Shown here: positions 23,098 through 30,824 of the stretch, one piece after another
Position numbering within the stretch: position 1 is the stretch's first letter
Layout: each line of letters opens with the position of its first letter
From: Bacteroidota bacterium
GTDB taxonomy: Bacteria; Bacteroidota; Ignavibacteria; Ignavibacteriales; Ignavibacteriaceae
Reading direction: 5' to 3'
Length of the DNA: 64,000 bases
Assembly: GCA_021815365.1 (NCBI GenBank)
Contig: JAKAGZ010000001.1
Span: forward strand, 62,001 to 126,000
Program-made: the position numbers and the translations under genes
Notes under the pieces: model-generated
Databases searched by the model: none
What the model saw: only the letters and a program-made list of their open reading frames with translations
What the model was told of the DNA's origin: nothing

Positions 23098-23546
23098 TTC
23101 ACCACAGAGGCACGAAGGCACAGAGTTAGAAATATCCATTAATCATTCTCTTGAAACCTACAACCAATTTAGTAACATTGAAATTAATTAATAAGCCTAA
23201 TTTCTTGTCGGCTAATTTTAAATAAGTTAACAGTTGAACTTCATGAACAGGCAGCAATACTTCAACAGCTTTTAGTTCTATAATTATTTCATTCTCCACA
23301 AGGATGTCTATTTTATATTCTGCATCAAGTAAATCGCCTTTGTATTTAACCGGAAGAGATACTTGTCGTGTATAATTTATTTTTCTTAAACCGAGTTCTT
23401 TACAAAGACAAACTTCATAAACACTTTCCAATAATCCCGGACCCAAATGCCGATGAACTTCGATTGCTGAATCCAGAATAATTCCAGAAAGTTTATTTAT
23501 TTCTTCTTTGTTCAAAACCTCTGTGTCTCCGTGCCTCTGTGGTGAA
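23098..23546. mobile_element. 449-bp element with 28-bp terminal inverted repeats carrying a GxxExxY gene
   Basis: The left end (23098-23125) and the right end (23519-23546) are inverted copies of one 28-base sequence beginning TTCACCACAGAGGCAC; by eye they agree at 26 of 28 positions. The only gene between them is the GxxExxY reading frame, whose stop codon touches the left repeat and whose start lies three bases inside the right repeat. The right repeat is read through by hemE and supplies its last residues and stop. The element splits hemE from hemN. No transposase is present. Confidence 0.75.
23126..23515 (-). CDS. GxxExxY protein (PD-(D/E)XK nuclease-like)
   Basis: A 129-residue protein with the naming motif in EVHRHLGPGLLESVYEVCL and a nuclease-like core YKIDILVENEIIIELKAVE, in which Asp, Glu and Lys fit a PD-(D/E)XK active site. 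The start is TTG at 23515, overlapping the hemE stop as TTGA, so translation is probably coupled. The function of this widespread family is not established. It is the sole cargo of an element with inverted ends and has no link to haem synthesis. Confidence 0.9.
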   Translation of the reverse strand: MNKEEINKLSGIILDSAIEVHRHLGPGLLESVYEVCLCKELGLRKINYTRQVSLPVKYKGDLLDAEYKIDILVENEIIIELKAVEVLLPVHEVQLLTYLKLADKKLGLLINFNVTKLVVGFKRMINGYF

Positions 23547-24585
23547 AAGCTTTACTTTCTTCTTTTACAAGTTGGACAAGAGCTTTCGCATTCTCCGGGT
23601 CAACATCCGGAAGAATGCCGTGACCCAAATTAAAAATATGTCCACCGCCTTCGCCAAAAGAACTTAAAACTTTTCTTGTTTCTTCTCTAATCTTGTCTTG
23701 ATTTGCATAAAGAACCGTCGGGTCCAAATTTCCTTGAAGCGCTACCTTGCTGCCGATCTTTTTTCTAACTTCACCAAGGTCCATCGTCCAATCCAGCCCG
23801 ACCACATCAGCGCCTGCGCCGGCTAATCTTTCTAAGTTATAATGAACACCCTTTGCAAAAACAATTACCGGCTGATCTTTTCTTCTTATTTGAGAAATTA
23901 TTTTTTCAATATATCTTAATGAAAATTCTTCAAAATCATTCTGTGAAAGAACACCGCCCCAGGTATCAAAGATCTGAACAGCATCTGCCCCGGCTTCAAT
24001 TTTTGCTGACAAATAATCCGCATCCGCATCAGCTAATTTATCAAGGATTGAATGAGCAAGTGCGGGATTATTGTACAATAAACTTTTTACCCGTGAAAAA
24101 TTTTTTGATCCTCTGCCTTCAACCATATAAGTAAGAAGTGTCCACGGCGAACCGCAGAAACCAATCAAAGGAACATTTCCCTTCAGCTCTCTTTTTGTCA
24201 GTGCAACAGCATCGAGAACAAATTTTAAATCCCTCCCGGGGTCAATAGTTTTTAATCTTCGGGCATCATCTTCGTTCCTTACAGGGTTATGGAAAACAGG
24301 TCCTTCCCCTTCTCTTATTTCGAGCCGCATACCCATTGCCTCAGGAATAACAAGAATATCCGAAAAAATTATTGCAGCATCAACACCAATTATTTCTACT
24401 GGTTGTATTGTGACCTCAGCGGCAAGCTCTGGGGTTTTGCACATTGTCAGGAAATCAGCTTTTTTTCTTATCGCCCTGTATTCGGGTAAATATCTTCCTG
24501 CCTGTCTCATCATCCAGACAGGTGTACGCTCAACTGATTGTCTCTTACAGGCTCTTATGAATATATCGTTCTGTAGCTTGTTCAA
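23512..24585 (-). CDS. hemE: Uroporphyrinogen decarboxylase, C-terminus altered by an insertion
   Basis: HemE decarboxylates uroporphyrinogen III to coproporphyrinogen III. The 357 residues show RTPVWMMRQAGRYLPEYR, the catalytic-site region DAAIIFSDILVIPEAMG, LIGFCGSPWTLLTYMVEG and NLGHGILPDVDPEN. The normal C-terminus should end near LVKEESKAF. The last ten residues, HHRGTETQRF, and the stop codon are encoded by the inverted repeat of the neighbouring element. The catalytic domain is untouched, so activity is likely kept. Confidence 0.96.
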   Translation of the reverse strand: MNKLQNDIFIRACKRQSVERTPVWMMRQAGRYLPEYRAIRKKADFLTMCKTPELAAEVTIQPVEIIGVDAAIIFSDILVIPEAMGMRLEIREGEGPVFHNPVRNEDDARRLKTIDPGRDLKFVLDAVALTKRELKGNVPLIGFCGSPWTLLTYMVEGRGSKNFSRVKSLLYNNPALAHSILDKLADADADYLSAKIEAGADAVQIFDTWGGVLSQNDFEEFSLRYIEKIISQIRRKDQPVIVFAKGVHYNLERLAGAGADVVGLDWTMDLGEVRKKIGSKVALQGNLDPTVLYANQDKIREETRKVLSSFGEGGGHIFNLGHGILPDVDPENAKALVQLVKEESKAFHHRGTETQRF

Positions 24586-24620
24586 AATTCTCTCCGCTGC
24601 ATTGAAAAGAGATTAACAAA

Positions 24621-26012
24621 TTATTTATAATAATCTAACGTGGCTTTTACAAGCCCGTTTATCGTAAACTCATCAGGCATAACTGTAACCCGGACATTCC
24701 TGTTTTCGATAGCTGCCTTCGTTGTTGGACCGATTGCTGCAACATCAAAACCATTGAAATACTGGTTAGGATTTGTGATGTCAAGTATTTGTAAAAAATT
24801 CTTAAAAGTTGAAGGGCTTGTAAAGATAAAAAGATTCGGGCGGTTGTTTTTCAATTCATTTATTCTGTCTTTTATAGTTTCCTTTTCCGGCAGCGCAACG
24901 TTATAAACAGGTGCGGTTCTGATGACGGCGCCCTGTTCTTCAAGCCAGTCCGGCAGCTCTTCCCGACCAATTGCAGATTTTGGAATAAAAATTATTTTGT
25001 TCTTCAAATTAAATTTAGAAAGTTCACTGACCACTCCTTCGCCGCTGAAAGTGCCGGGTATAATATTTACCGGCAGCCCCTGTTTTTCACAGGCAGATGC
25101 AGTCTTATTTCCCACTGCCACGATTTTAATCTTTTCAAAGTTCAGTTTTTTGTTCAGTTCATCGCATCTTTTGCTGAACATTTTTACTGCGTGTGCGGAA
25201 GTAAAAATTATAAAATCAATTTTCTTCTCGTTTAAGATTACATCATCAAACTCTTTCCAGTTATCGGGAGGAATAATATCAAGTGTCGGGAAAATAATCA
25301 CCTTTGCGCCAAGCTGGATAAATGCTTCAGCAGATTCCCGTGACTGTTCCAGTGTTCTCGTAATCACAATAGTTTTTCCTTTTAACGGGAGCCCCCTGTC
25401 TTTGTCGAAGCTGGTGAATAATCCATGCAGAACAAAATCAAAAATTTTTTCCCTGTAATGTACCATCTCTGATTCACTATATCCTTTTTCAATTCCGCGG
25501 TAAACAGCCTCATAAATACTTCCAAGTATAAGGTCAACCGCAAAGTCTTCTTCAATGTCTCTGAACAGGTATTCCTTTTCCCCCGACCTTATTACCTCCA
25601 GAAGAATATTTCGTAAATCAGATTCAAGCTTGTTTAAATCGCTGCACAACTCGTGCTCTGCTTTCAGGGCTTCTTTCTGATACATCAGAAAAAAATTCCG
25701 GTATTTCATCAAAAACATATAAAGATGAACTATAAATGAGTGCAGAGAGTCTATGCTGCTCATTTCATATTGAACTTTGTTCTTTAGTGACTGGACAAGG
25801 TTCTCCATCCTGGTTTTCATAATGGAGAAGTAAAGCTCTTCCTTTGATTCGAAATAATTATAAACAGTACCTTTTGCAATGCGGGCAAGCTTTGCAACAT
25901 CTTCAATCATTACTTCATGGTAATTTTTTGAAGAAAAAAGCTGAGCCGCAGAGTCAATAATTCTTTTGCGTTTTATGTTTTTATTATTTTCTTTTTTTGA
26001 CGTCAGATTCAT
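24621..26012 (-). CDS. hemD: TetR-type regulator fused to uroporphyrinogen-III synthase
   Basis: A single 463-residue frame with two full-length parts. Residues about 15-66 form a TetR helix-turn-helix (RIIDSAAQLFSSKNYHEV, then IAKGTVYNYFESKEELYFSI) and about 67-200 a helical TetR ligand/dimer domain. Residues about 208-463 match HemD (GKTIVITRTLEQSRESAEAF, FTSAHAVKMF, FTSPSTFKNFLQIL, AAIGPTTKAAIENRN), which closes hydroxymethylbilane to uroporphyrinogen III. There is no other hemD in the cluster and its position between hemC and hemE fits HemD. It is likely both enzyme and DNA-binding protein. The linking segment shows no stop or frame change. Confidence 0.93.
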   Translation of the reverse strand: MNLTSKKENNKNIKRKRIIDSAAQLFSSKNYHEVMIEDVAKLARIAKGTVYNYFESKEELYFSIMKTRMENLVQSLKNKVQYEMSSIDSLHSFIVHLYMFLMKYRNFFLMYQKEALKAEHELCSDLNKLESDLRNILLEVIRSGEKEYLFRDIEEDFAVDLILGSIYEAVYRGIEKGYSESEMVHYREKIFDFVLHGLFTSFDKDRGLPLKGKTIVITRTLEQSRESAEAFIQLGAKVIIFPTLDIIPPDNWKEFDDVILNEKKIDFIIFTSAHAVKMFSKRCDELNKKLNFEKIKIVAVGNKTASACEKQGLPVNIIPGTFSGEGVVSELSKFNLKNKIIFIPKSAIGREELPDWLEEQGAVIRTAPVYNVALPEKETIKDRINELKNNRPNLFIFTSPSTFKNFLQILDITNPNQYFNGFDVAAIGPTTKAAIENRNVRVTVMPDEFTINGLVKATLDYYK

Positions 26013-26020
26013 TTAATTTT

Positions 26021-26965
26021 TTATCTAGCCTTTGCATTATTATAGATTTCATTCAGAATGTCTTTAGCCCCGGCGTTTAATAAATCGTGCGCCAAAGCTT
26101 CACCGAGTTTTTCAGGGTTTCTTTTACTTCCGCGCATTTTTTTTCTGAAAGTTAATGTACCATCAAGACTTCCGACAACGGCATCCAGATAAATTCCATT
26201 GGGTTTGACTTCTGCATACGCACCTATGGGAACCTGGCAGCCGCCCTCAAGAGTTTTCAGCAAAGCTCTTTCAGCACGCACTGCAGTGTATGTATCTTCG
26301 TGATGAATTGACTGCAGCATCTCATCAATAAATTTATTGTCACTATGAATTTCAATTGCCAGGGCGCCCTGTCCAACAGCAGGGAGAAATTCTTCTTTGC
26401 TGATGTAAGAAGAAATATATTTTGTAAGGTTCAGCCTCTCAACTCCTGCCCGCGCCAGTATAATTGCATCCCAATTTGATGTTAAAAATTTTCGGATTCT
26501 TGATGGAACATTACCACGCAGGTCTTTTGTTTTTATATCCGGGCGGAGATGTAAAAGCAGTGAACTTCTTCTTAGCGAACCTGTTCCTACAACAGCATTC
26601 TCACGCAGCTCGTCAATAGTCGTTCCTTTTTTACGTGCAATTAAAACGTCTTCAACTGGGTGCCTTTTGGTAACTGCCGATAATTTTAATCCATCGGGAA
26701 GTTCAGTCTGCAAATCTTTTAAGCTGTGGACAGCAAGGTCTATCGTTCCTTTTAATAATTCATTTTCCAGTTCTTTGGTAAACAGATTTTTATCGCCGAT
26801 CTTCGAAAGAGCGACATCGAGTATTTTATCGCCTTTTGTCCTGATAATTTTTATTTCAACAGAAACATTTTTGTTTTTTCTTTCTAGTTCTTTTTTTATA
26901 AAGTTTGACTGCCAGAGTGCAAGCTCGCTTCCGCGTGATCCGATAATAATTTTCCTTTTTGTCAT
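26021..26965 (-). CDS. hemC: Hydroxymethylbilane synthase (porphobilinogen deaminase)
   Basis: HemC joins four porphobilinogens into hydroxymethylbilane. The 314 residues contain IIIGSRGSELALWQSNFIK, LRGNVPSRIRKF and LEGGCQVPIGAYAEV with the Cys that holds the dipyrromethane cofactor. Its start overlaps the hemA stop (ATGA), so the two are coupled. HemD follows nine bases later. Confidence 0.97.
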   Translation of the reverse strand: MTKRKIIIGSRGSELALWQSNFIKKELERKNKNVSVEIKIIRTKGDKILDVALSKIGDKNLFTKELENELLKGTIDLAVHSLKDLQTELPDGLKLSAVTKRHPVEDVLIARKKGTTIDELRENAVVGTGSLRRSSLLLHLRPDIKTKDLRGNVPSRIRKFLTSNWDAIILARAGVERLNLTKYISSYISKEEFLPAVGQGALAIEIHSDNKFIDEMLQSIHHEDTYTAVRAERALLKTLEGGCQVPIGAYAEVKPNGIYLDAVVGSLDGTLTFRKKMRGSKRNPEKLGEALAHDLLNAGAKDILNEIYNNAKAR

Positions 26966-28251
26966 GGTCGTTTTTCTTCACCTGGTCTGTGATTATCAAT
27001 ACCGAAGAGTTCGCGCAGGATTCCCAGCCGTGTAGCAGATTCGGCAGTTTCCTCACCGGATTCGGCGGATTTTCTGAGTTCGGTTGTAGGGTGATGCAGA
27101 ATTTTATTGATTATTCTTTTTGTAATAATGTCTAACTTCTCAAGGTCTCCAGAAGAAAATTTATTTTTATTTTTTTCTACTTCTTCAAACCTGATGCTTT
27201 CGAAATAATCTCTCAGACTTTTTATGGTGGGCGCCGCCTGTAATGAATTATACCAGCCGAAGAAATTATTAAGCTCTTCTTCGATTATTTTTTCTACTTT
27301 TGGAATTTCTGCTTTGCGCTTTGCAAGGTTCTGTTCGACAATAATGTTTAATGAATCAATATCGTGATAAAAAACATAATCAATTTTTTTTGACTCAGGG
27401 TCAATGTCCCGCGGCACAGCAATATCCATAAGCACAAGAGGGTTAAAGTTTCTTTTTTTCATAGCCTTATGAATATCGTCTTTTGTAATTATTAACTCCG
27501 GTGAACTTGTTGCACTTAGCACAATGTCAAATTCGCTTAGCTGATCTTTAAGGTTTGAAAAGGGGATTATCTTTGCATTCAATTTCAGAGCAAGGTTTTC
27601 CGCTTTCTCTATTGTTCTGTTAGTAATTGTTATGGCTCCGATTCCCCTGTCTTTCAGATGTTTTGCAGCAGTTTCCCCTGTTTCTCCCGCACCGATTACA
27701 AGAGCAGATTTTTTATTTAAAGTTGAAAAAATCTTTTCAATTAACTGAACGGCTGCGTAGCTGACAGTAACGGCACCCTCGCTTATCTCAGTTTCGGTTA
27801 TAGCTCTCTTCCCAACAATTGTTGCTGAGTCAAAAAGTCTTTTCATAAGAAAGCCGGCAAACTGCATTTCTTCTGAGATTTGAAATGAATCTTTTACCTG
27901 TTTAAAGATCTGGTTATCGCCAATCAACAGTGAATCAATTCCTGATATAACCCTGAACAGATGTTTTACAGCTTCACGTGAAAGAAAACTCTGGAAATGT
28001 TCGGGGTTGATTTTATGCGATGATTTTTTTTCTGTTATAAAGTTCTGAATGTCAAAATAGCTGAGATTTTTATTTACAGGTATTCCATAGATTTCCGTCC
28101 TGTTGCAGGTGGAAAGGATCAGTCCTTCGCTGAATAATTTTCCCTTAGCGTCGTTAATCAGGTTTACCACTTCTGCTGAGCCAACATAGAGAGCTTCACG
28201 AAGTTCAACAGGGGCAGTGCGGTGGTTTATGGATACAGCCAGTAAATTCAT
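26962..28251 (-). CDS. hemA: Glutamyl-tRNA reductase
   Basis: HemA reduces glutamyl-tRNA to glutamate-1-semialdehyde, the first step of the C5 route. The 429 residues open with LLAVSINHRTAPVELREALY and include the catalytic Cys in LILSTCNRTEIYG, the NADPH fold ALVIGAGETGETAAKHLKDRG and the C-terminal dimer helix. It is the second gene of the operon, after a cytochrome-assembly-like membrane gene, as in several Bacteroidota-group genomes. Confidence 0.97.
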   Translation of the reverse strand: MNLLAVSINHRTAPVELREALYVGSAEVVNLINDAKGKLFSEGLILSTCNRTEIYGIPVNKNLSYFDIQNFITEKKSSHKINPEHFQSFLSREAVKHLFRVISGIDSLLIGDNQIFKQVKDSFQISEEMQFAGFLMKRLFDSATIVGKRAITETEISEGAVTVSYAAVQLIEKIFSTLNKKSALVIGAGETGETAAKHLKDRGIGAITITNRTIEKAENLALKLNAKIIPFSNLKDQLSEFDIVLSATSSPELIITKDDIHKAMKKRNFNPLVLMDIAVPRDIDPESKKIDYVFYHDIDSLNIIVEQNLAKRKAEIPKVEKIIEEELNNFFGWYNSLQAAPTIKSLRDYFESIRFEEVEKNKNKFSSGDLEKLDIITKRIINKILHHPTTELRKSAESGEETAESATRLGILRELFGIDNHRPGEEKRP

Positions 28252-28258
28252 AACAGCA

Positions 28259-29083
28259 TTAATAGAATGAATGAAAGCTTAGTGATAAAAAATTTGTAAG
28301 CATTGTTGAAAGTATAGCTATAATGAATCCAACAATTGATAAGACTACAACTTTTTTACCGCGCCATCTGCCGAGCAGTTTGCTTAAAATTCCGATTCCA
28401 TATAAAATCCAGACGATCGAAGTCCCTATTAATTTCGGATCAGCGTATGAAAAATTTGGAAATGCTTTCGGCAGCCAGATTATGCCTATCGTAATTGCAA
28501 TTGATAATAATGAGAACCCGATTATTGCAGAATAGAAGCTGAGCTTTTCCAGGACTTCAAGGTTCGGCAGGCGGTTGAATATTAATCCAAACTGGTTCAG
28601 CTTTATTTCTTTGTAGAGCATCAGGTATAAAAAACCGTACACGGCAGAAATTGTAATTCCTGAATATCCAACAAGCGCACTGAAAACGTGAATGCCGAGC
28701 AGATTGCTTTTTAGGACTTCATTTACAGCTACAATGTGTTCGATCTTTGTTGATGATATTACCTGGAAAAGAATAGAGATAATAATTATAAATGGTCCCG
28801 TTCCCCGAATATCTGTTACAAGTTCGAGTATGAAATAAGAGAAGCTGACAGCAAAAGCCAGCACTGTAAAAATTTCAAAAACATTTGTAATTGGCGGATG
28901 CCCGAAGTGAATAGTCCTGGTAATTAAATAGATTGAGTGAAGAAGCAACGTAATAAAAAGGAATAGTCTTTTTGAATTTGTGAATTCTTTTTTTCCTTTC
29001 AAAAAATCATATAAGTAAATTCCGAATGTAATGATATACAGAAAAGGAAGAATAATATTCAGATCGTCAATAAAATCAATCAT
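28259..29083 (-). CDS. CcsA/HemX-like cytochrome c assembly membrane protein
   Basis: From ATG 29083 the product has 274 residues with about eight hydrophobic helices. Family features are RTIHFGHPPITNVFEIFTVLAFAVSF, which resembles the haem-handling segment of CcsA/HemX proteins, and HVFSALVGYSGITISAVYG. An upstream in-frame ATG (29140) would add 19 residues; the inner start has AGG spaced before it and begins with a normal helix. It leads the haem operon, and HemX-like genes often stand next to hemA. Whether it serves cytochrome c assembly or HemA control is open. Confidence 0.82.
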   Translation of the reverse strand: MIDFIDDLNIILPFLYIITFGIYLYDFLKGKKEFTNSKRLFLFITLLLHSIYLITRTIHFGHPPITNVFEIFTVLAFAVSFSYFILELVTDIRGTGPFIIIISILFQVISSTKIEHIVAVNEVLKSNLLGIHVFSALVGYSGITISAVYGFLYLMLYKEIKLNQFGLIFNRLPNLEVLEKLSFYSAIIGFSLLSIAITIGIIWLPKAFPNFSYADPKLIGTSIVWILYGIGILSKLLGRWRGKKVVVLSIVGFIIAILSTMLTNFLSLSFHSFY

Positions 29084-29233
29084 AAAAAACCTGCAATGAC
29101 TAATGAGTACAAAAATAATGATTGACCAAAACAGAGTCAATTAAAATGTGACCGATAAGTCAGAAGAATTTTAACCAGAACAATCAGCTTGATAATTTAT
29201 GTCAAGATATTTTATTTGCTATTCCTTGAACTT

Positions 29234-29297
29234 TCCGCCAAAGGGGCGGATTAGCCTCCGGCTGAAATCTTGAACCTGCTTGCAGCAGGCAAGCTTA
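29234..29297. repeat. Cluster of three short hairpins between ccsA-like and pdp genes
   Basis: TCCGCC pairs with GGCGGA (29234-29250), AGCC with GGCT just after, and GCTTGC with GCAAGC (29279-29295). The composition is much richer in G+C than the surroundings. It lies downstream of the nucleoside phosphorylase gene on the reverse strand and could act as a terminator or be a dispersed palindromic repeat. No long T run follows on either strand. Confidence 0.6.
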
Positions 29298-29318
29298 AAC
29301 TTGCGCTTTAGATTTTCC

Positions 29319-30623
29319 CTAATTGATTATTTGTTTTATAAGCTCTGGTTTTTGCACCTTAGTTTCACTGAGCTTTATTGCGTCATATATTCTTTGAACT
29401 GCGGGTCGAACTTTTTTAGCTGACTCGCAATATAGTTCAGCAATTGGCATCCCCTTTTCAATATAATCTCCGATCTTAGGGTAAAAGATAATGCCTGCTT
29501 TAGGTTCGATCTTATCTTCTTTTTTCATTCTTCCGGCGCCAAGTTCGAGCGCCGCCATTCCCACACTGAATGTATCAATTTCACAGATATAACCTGATTC
29601 CTTTGATACAATTTTTTTCACAAACTTTGACTTCGGGTACTTTTCAGGATTTTCTATGAAACTCACTTTCCCCCCTTGTGCTTTTACTATTTCATAAAAT
29701 TTCTGGAAAGCCATTCCGTTGTTGATTAATGATTGTGATATTTCGATTCCCTCTTCTATCGAAGAAGCCTTTCCACCTAAAAAAATCATAGCGCCGGATA
29801 AATTTAAACTAAGGTCAAGAAGTTCGTTCTTAAATTCTCCCTGCAGGATTTTTATAGATTCGTAAACTTCAAGCCAGTTGCCAATGTAATTACCGAGAGG
29901 CTGGTTCATATCAGTAATAAAACCAATAACTTTTTTGTTAAATGCCTTTGCAGTATTAATGAGAGAGTTTGCAAGTTCAACCGCATCGGAGGTTTCTTTC
30001 ATGAAAGCGCCGCTGCCCGTTTTAATGTCAAGAACAAGTCCGTCAATTCCTTCAGCCAATTTTTTACTCATTATGCTTGCTGTAATTAATGGAATTGATT
30101 CAACGGTTGCAGTTACATCGCGGAGAGAGTAAATTAATTTATCAGCGGGTGCGATATCTTTCGTCTGCCCGATTAAAACGGCGCCCCATTTTTTAATTAT
30201 AGATTTATATTCCTTTAAGGAAAGCTCTGTTCTGAAACCAGGGATTGATTCAAGCTTATCGAGAGTTCCGCCTGTATGACCAAGCCCGCGCCCGGAGATC
30301 ATCGGCACATTTATTCCTGCAGCGGCTGCAATTGGAGCAAGAATCAGGGAGGTTTTATCACCCACTCCGCCGGTAGAATGTTTGTCAATTTTAGCGCCTT
30401 TTATGGAATCGAGATTTATCACCTTTCCGCTGTAAAGCATAGCTTCTGTGAGTGCGGCTGTTTCTTCTTTTGTCATTCCTTTTAAGAAGACAGCCATCAG
30501 CAAAGCAGAAAACTGGTAATCGGGAATTTTATTTTTTGTGTAAGAGGAGATTAAAAAATTTATTTCGTCTTTTGTAAAGGCAGCCCCCTCCCTTTTTTTT
30601 CGGATAAGTTCAACAATATTCAT
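29319..30623 (-). CDS. pdp: Pyrimidine-nucleoside phosphorylase
   Basis: The 434-residue enzyme splits pyrimidine nucleosides with phosphate in salvage. Signature segments are KIDKHSTGGVGDKTSLILAP, SGRGLGHTGGTLDKLESIPG (the family signature) and LIYSLRDVTATVESIPLI. The N-terminal helical domain begins VELIRKKREGAAFTKDEI. Thymidine phosphorylase (DeoA) is the near alternative; sequence alone does not separate them firmly. Confidence 0.93.
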   Translation of the reverse strand: MNIVELIRKKREGAAFTKDEINFLISSYTKNKIPDYQFSALLMAVFLKGMTKEETAALTEAMLYSGKVINLDSIKGAKIDKHSTGGVGDKTSLILAPIAAAAGINVPMISGRGLGHTGGTLDKLESIPGFRTELSLKEYKSIIKKWGAVLIGQTKDIAPADKLIYSLRDVTATVESIPLITASIMSKKLAEGIDGLVLDIKTGSGAFMKETSDAVELANSLINTAKAFNKKVIGFITDMNQPLGNYIGNWLEVYESIKILQGEFKNELLDLSLNLSGAMIFLGGKASSIEEGIEISQSLINNGMAFQKFYEIVKAQGGKVSFIENPEKYPKSKFVKKIVSKESGYICEIDTFSVGMAALELGAGRMKKEDKIEPKAGIIFYPKIGDYIEKGMPIAELYCESAKKVRPAVQRIYDAIKLSETKVQKPELIKQIIN

Positions 30624-30694
30624 TTTATTGTCCGCAATATTTATTAATTAGTATTTTATAAAATAATCAGAAAAAACAAAACAAAATAGAAAAT

Positions 30695-30796
30695 TCAGAA
30701 CTTTGGAGCGTACGGAATTACAGGCTCAAACCCCTGCTTGTATGAATGTTTCTTTTCTCCCTCTTTAGTAATATTTTCTTTATTTTTAACCTTCAA
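30695..30796 (-). CDS. Possible 33-residue small protein
   Basis: A short frame from TTG 30796 on the strand opposite aspS, in the 201-base gap between pdp and aspS. It would encode a basic, polar N-terminal half followed by YKQGFEPVIPYAPKF, whose composition looks coding rather than random. No family is recognised and the start is non-ATG. It could be the leader or tail of nothing more than chance. Confidence 0.3.
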   Translation of the reverse strand: MKVKNKENITKEGEKKHSYKQGFEPVIPYAPKF

Positions 30797-30824
30797 ATTT
30801 AATTTTTGGAGTTAATAAAGAAAG

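Noticed and set aside
24621-26012. Fusion of TetR and HemD by assembly error
   Set aside because: There is one continuous frame, both domains are complete, and it sits in the expected operon position; a misjoin would not be so precise.
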